Origin: Blumeriella jaapii
Lineage: Eukaryota; Ascomycota; Leotiomycetes; Helotiales; Drepanopezizaceae
Length of the DNA stretch: 32,401 nucleotides
Direction of reading: 5' to 3'
NCBI GenBank assembly: GCA_009599575.1
Contig: VWND01000049.1
Coordinates: 1-32,401 of the forward strand
Part shown: one piece after another, positions 28,569 through 32,401 of the stretch
Layout: each line of letters starts with the position of its first letter
How positions within the stretch are numbered: the stretch's first letter is position 1
Translations under genes and position numbers: made by a program
The notes under the pieces: model-generated
What the model saw: the letters and a program-made list of their open reading frames with translations, nothing else
Told to the model about the DNA's origin: nothing
Database searches by the model: none

Positions 28569-29223
28569 GAAGAGAGAATCCGGAGCTTACATGGAGATTC
28601 TTGCAATCAGCGGTAGCAAGCAGGAACGTGCTGATATCGATGAGTCCAATTCCTGAGCTGGCGAGGAACTTGGTGTTGGCACCGTAGCCTTTGCTTGCGG
28701 CTACTTTCGCTGCCTCGTCATGTGACAGGTGGCCATGGCCACTTGAGCCATTCTCTGGCGCGGGAACATCGGGCTTGTGGCAATGCCAGAAATCCATCAT
28801 CTCAGCCCAGTTCTCGCTGGGAAGGTCCTTCCATACTTTGATGGTTCCGCTCTCCAGAATGGCCGCCTTGCACTGACGGCATGCAAATCCAGCATCGCCG
28901 GTAAGGTCTTTGGCAGACCAGGGAACCTCATTGCTCTGCGCATCTTCAATGCTAGCTCTGGAGGCTTGGCCTGCGAGAGGGAGGCGCCAGGAGAGCTCTT
29001 TGTTGCCCAGAATGGGCCTTTGAAGCCGGAAGCTGGCGATAGCCTGGCCAGGAAGGCTCAAGGTAGTTGATTGTCCCTCATGGTGGAGGATGAATTGTCT
29101 TCCATCTGCTGACAGCTCTGCTCTAGTCTCGGATTTGCTGACACCGTCGAGCGCAACGATGACCGAGATCTGGCGGATATTGGAAAGCAGCTCTGCGTAG
29201 ATCAAGGGTGTGCTTGAATACAT
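28229..29223 (-). CDS. E2-binding protein, HECT_2 family (UBE3D / Ipa1-like)
   Basis: The family (human UBE3D, yeast Ipa1) binds ubiquitin-conjugating enzymes; yeast Ipa1 is linked to mRNA polyadenylation. Exon 1 (29223-28591, 211 codons) has the typical start IYAELLSNIRQISV, then LPL repeats, the Cys pair C115/C118 (FACRQCKAAI), and the signature LPSENWAEMMDFWHCHKP at about 134-151. GHGHLSHDEA, GYGANTKFLA and GIGLIDISTFLLA follow, ending DCKNLH. A strong donor GTAAGC starts at 28590. The intron contains the (GA)34 tract and probably ends at CAAAG (28475). The continuation is unclear: three frames compete between 28140 and 28474 and none reads cleanly as the family's C-terminal part, probably because of base errors. 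The 3' limit given is that of one frame. Confidence 0.8.
28497..28564. repeat. (GA)34 dinucleotide microsatellite
   Basis: A perfect GA run of 68 bases is preceded by seven G. On the strand of the HECT_2 gene it is (CT)34 inside the intron, between the donor at 28590 and the acceptor at 28475, and could serve as or extend the polypyrimidine tract. Confidence 0.97.
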
Positions 29224-29535
29224 GACACCGATGCTGTGTGTCTTGGACGCGAGGTCGATCGTGGTCGAAACATTTTGGGTGGTTCGAAAAGGAAGATGGT
29301 TGTCGTCGGAAATCGAACTGGTTTTGTTTTGCCATAGCTCCGGACCAAGGATTTAAGTTGATCCGAGTGCACCATGCCACTTATCCCGAAGTAATCCCGA
29401 AGTCGACCCGATTGGCTGTGGCAGACCTCACCTCCCCTACGCCAAACCTATGCTACAGCCTTTACCCCACAGCCAAGCTCTCATCCCAACAGCTTCAAGA
29501 AGCCCGAGACATCCAATTTTTACAAAGTCGTCACA
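29224..29535. promoter_or_regulatory. Divergent promoter region between HECT_2 and DUF4243 genes
   Basis: The two genes are transcribed away from each other with 312 bp between start codons, so this spacer must hold both promoters and leaders. I see no clear TATA box. The calls follow from gene positions, not from a recognised motif. Confidence 0.5.
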
Positions 29536-31015
29536 ATGTCGTCTCCTATGATAGCCTGGGTACCAATTGTCAACAGGTTGGCGAAATACTTCACCACCAG
29601 CAATTACGCCACCCAATCCATTGATCTCCCCTCGTTGAGATCCACGATGTAGAGACAGCGGCCGAGAAACGTCCCAGAACTCTCAAGCATCTCCTCCGAG
29701 CAAACCACGTCAATCACTCCATTCTCTACCACGACCTGCAATACCACAATCATATGCCCCATCTGCTTGGCTCTGCGTATCTTCTGGGAGCGGGTGCAGA
29801 GCACTTGAACAAGATCTACGATGACGAGTCCGAGGAGCTCGAGGGCTGGAAGGACTCCCCCTGCAGAAGTCACCGACCGAGACTGGCGGGAGTTCTTGGG
29901 GGACAAGAGATACCAGAGAGCATATGTGGATTTCTACGAGGATGAGATGGCGCTGAAGCATGATTATGACTGGAGGGGGGTAGCAAACGAGTACCTGTTC
30001 AGCGGAAAGGAGCCTCTCATCAATGGGGCTCATTGGTGGGCGTACGTCAACATGCTTTACCTTTCTCATACCTCCCTATATTGTAGGCAAATCTTGCTAA
30101 CTGATTGATGTAGTGGGCCACCCCTTGATACATCTAGCCTACGCATACGAGCTCTCCAGCAAAGAACTCGGCACCGAAGCCCTCGCCATGTCATCCTGCG
30201 CCTACGACTACCTACACAAATACCTCGACGACCCCTCTTACACCAGCCCCTCCAGCTTACAGCATGACCCTCGCCGCTTGACATCCTCCACCCCACCGCA
30301 TCCCACGCCGACGCGCGCTTCGAACGGGCTCTTTGCGGACCGTGGCGCCGCCAACATGGACACGCTCTTCGCGGAGCACGAAGCGCTCGTCCTAGAGCAC
30401 TGGAACGCATGGAGCGTCACGGGATCCCACGCAGCAGTTCCAGGAATCGCGCAGGAGGCGGCCGTGGGCCGCTGCTGGTGCGCAACTGGCCGGGGGCTAC
30501 GCCGGGCTCGCACGCGTTACGACTTCTTCATGGGGCATCTGCTGACGTGACGTCGCACGCGGTGCGAAAAGGTGCTGCTGGGGGGGGGGGGGGGGGGCCG
30601 CTGATGCCCGAAGCGGTTTCACGTCGGCCTCGTGAGACGTGGTGGGTTGCTGGCGATGCGCCGTGTACGTGGCGCAGCTGAGGCCGAAGATCAGTGAGGA
30701 TGTGGAAAAGGTGCCGGAGGCTGGGCAAGGGGTGGAAAGTACGTGGAGGAGATGGGTTGAAACGGGCCGTGGAGCATGGACGCGTGATTTACGTCAAAGG
30801 TAAGCTCACCCCTCCCCCTTCTCTACTCGTCTTCAAGTCGCCATTCTGGCAGATAACCGAGCGGCTGACTACAGGGCTGAATCAAGCGTTGAGAGCAATG
30901 AAGGAAGCGGCCTTCACCTGGGGCGATGTACACGAGCGGTACCCTCGCAACTGCCGTGCATTTCGCAGACGACTTCAAAGGCTGGACCGGCTTCGGCTCA
31001 TCGGGGGTCAATTGA
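29536..31015 (+). CDS. Questin oxidase-like protein (DUF4243), heavily frame-shifted in this sequence
   Basis: The family includes questin oxidases (Baeyer-Villiger-type ring cleavage in anthraquinone pathways) and many proteins of unknown role. The start MSSPMIAWVPIVNRLAKYFT at 29536 fits. Family segments follow in order in changing frames: NHSILYHDLQYHNHMPHLLG, LLGAGAEHLNKIYDDE, DWREFLGDKRYQRAYVDFYE, VANEYLFSGKEPLING, GHPLIHLAYAYELSSKELG, ANMDTLFAEHEALVLEHW, LLVRNWPG, YDFFMGHLLT, RFHVGLVR, VYVAQLRPKISEDVEKV, ALRAMKEAAFTWGDVHERY, and HFADDFKGWTGFGSSG just before TGA at 31013. Introns: 30042-30113 and 30800-30874, both with standard borders. At least eight one-base shifts separate these blocks, and an 18-G run interrupts the coding at 30580-30597. 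Either assembly errors or real decay; the intact blocks favour errors. Confidence 0.8.
30580..30597. repeat. G18 homopolymer inside a coding region
   Basis: Eighteen consecutive G lie between the conserved blocks TSHAVR/VLL and PLMP…RFHVGLVR of the DUF4243 gene, where as far as I recall family members have no insertion. Confidence 0.9.
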
Positions 31016-31919
31016 AACCCGTCGCTTACATAATCCGTAAACAACGAGTATAGTAAGTCCCCTCTGGAGCAGCGCGGATACGGGGATTTGCACTGTACAT
31101 ACCTAGCAGCGGGCGTTCTTCCTCGGCTTCTCATCCTCTTTCTCACGACGTAATGACGGCGCAACGACACAAAGCTTCGAATCCAATCCCGATCGCGGGT
31201 TCTTGGAGTCTACGGGCACCAAGACATCTGAAGATTCTCATCTTCGCGAGTCTCGGGTAGATAGATCGGTAGATAGAGAGATAGCTTTTCAGGAAGACCA
31301 CTCACTCGCTACCTACCTACCTACCTTACCTCCCTCCCCTTTCTTCACCATACATACATCAACATCCTCCGCGCCTTTCCCTCAACCTCCTACGCACCAA
31401 AAGCCTTCTTTCCTTTTCATCTCTACCTCCCTCCCTCCAACCCTGCTACTTACACATCACACAGGGAAGACCGCAGGACAGCAAAGCCCAATCAAGCACG
31501 ACGTCTCAACTCGAAATCGCCACCTCCATCTAACCTAGGCACCTTGCCACAGATAGGGTGGGGGCACGCGAAAGGGAGGCCGGCAGGCGAAATGAGTAAG
31601 AGGCGGAGAATTCTCTGCTTTGACGGGTAGGGAGGAGGGGGCTGGATGGAATAGCTACTAGCTAGCTACCGTACAATACAGCATTCCGTATGTATGTATT
31701 GTATGTACATACATCGTCGCTGAGTAGCTCTCGTGCTCTGGACGGTGCCGCCCTAGAACGGCCGAGATGTTTTCGATGTGCAACGCGGAAGACAGGCAGA
31801 GGAATCGTTTATTCATCCATCCATTCATTTATTCAATTCAATCATTCAATCAATCATCCCTCCGATGAGCGTCATCGCTCAGCATCCAGTTTTCTTCCTT
31901 GCTTCTGGGCGCCGTGACC
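31016..31919. other. Spacer with simple repeats
   Basis: The stretch contains TACCTACCTACC runs near 31312-31332, TATGTATTGTATGTACATACAT near 31689 (shorter units of the same kind as elsewhere) and an ATTC/CATT tetranucleotide tract at 31810-31862. A 111-codon plus-strand frame (31203-31538) is Ser/Thr/Pro-rich without family features. The end of the stretch may be the leader of the gene at 31920. Confidence 0.5.
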
Positions 31920-32401
31920 ATGGCCACGCAAATCCCCCCTCCACAGGGGGACACCGCCCTCCCCCTCAACACTAGGCCCCTTCTTCCTCGTACGTGCCTG
32001 TCTCCCCCCTCAATCCTGTGGCCGATCCCGTCGCCCCTCCTCGCCCCACCCTCGGCCCTCTCTCAGGCCGCCTCCTCGGCAGTGGCGTCCCTTCGACGAG
32101 GACGTGACTCCGATCCCCCCGCGGAACGTGGCCAACCCTCGCCTCTCCACTGGGGCGGATCGCCAGGGCAGACCAAGAGGAAGAGGAAAGATACGAAGAC
32201 GAGACCCCCCCGAAGACGGTGGCTCTGGAGGAGCGGGCCAGGGGAGCATTTAGGGAGGGCGCTCGAGCAGCATTTCCTCCCCTTGCGGCCGACGACAGCC
32301 GATGGCCAGCAGCGGCGCGACGGCTCCCCGTCTGTGTGGGCGGCCTCGGCGGGGGGGCTTTGAGGAGGCCGGCTTTGTAAGGGCGCATTCCCGCGCTCTA
32401 C
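31920..32401 (+). CDS. Unrecognised gene, start only (runs off the window)
   Basis: An ATG at 31920 in a leader-like context (GTGACCATGGCCACGCAA) opens MATQIPPPQGDTALPLNTRP. Coding-like composition then appears in other frames: GVPFDEDV-type and IPPRNVANPRLSTGADRQ in one, ERYEDETPPKTVALEERARG in another. This suggests an intron near 31975-32000, one or more single-base shifts, or both. No family is recognised and the 3' end is outside the window. The protein start is Pro-rich. Confidence 0.4.

Overview
The window is nuclear DNA from a filamentous ascomycete. Genes are separated by microsatellite-rich spacers. Introns are mostly 49-165 nt with GT donors, CTAAC/CTGAC-type branch sites and AG acceptors. 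The left edge carries LTR retrotransposon remnants whose AT-richness suggests repeat-induced point mutation. The protein families and the repeat style would suit a Dothideomycete, but that placement is inference; no species is claimed.

Layout. 1-3118: two tandem, decayed copies of the 3' part of one LTR retroelement, each followed by its LTR. 3659-6241 (-): a large protein with a disordered N-terminal part and a C-terminal SAM-dependent methyltransferase domain. 7537-11766 (-): RNA polymerase III second-largest subunit (RPC2/RET1 type), six exons. 11767-13458: spacer made largely of mini- and microsatellites. 13459-13794 (-): a small secreted eight-cysteine protein. 13795-16709: spacer plus the repetitive leader of the next gene. 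16710-21197 (+): a Puf4-type Pumilio RNA-binding protein with a 21-nt microexon and a 748-nt intron. 21198-23422: spacer. 23423-25897 (+): TAD3, the non-catalytic subunit of the tRNA A34 deaminase, split by a 1,011-nt intron filled with a TTC tract of about 580 nt. 25898-27469: spacer with one weak small-gene candidate. 27470-28022 (-): an uncharacterised three-span membrane protein. About 28229-29223 (-): an E2-binding HECT_2 (UBE3D/Ipa1-like) protein with a (GA)34 tract in its intron. 29536-31015 (+): a questin-oxidase-like (DUF4243) protein. 31920-end (+): an unrecognised partial gene.

The genes do not form a pathway or cluster. They are mostly housekeeping: Pol III transcription, tRNA editing, mRNA regulation, and a protein related to ubiquitin handling or 3'-end processing. 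Two points cut across the window. First, several conserved genes, including the presumably essential RPC2, read correctly only if single-nucleotide insertions or deletions are allowed, mostly at homopolymers. Residual assembly errors explain this best, so gene models here need correction before any pseudogene call. Second, simple repeats sit inside introns and leaders of real genes, most strikingly in TAD3. I saw no CRISPR array, no rRNA, no convincing tRNA gene and no biosynthetic cluster.
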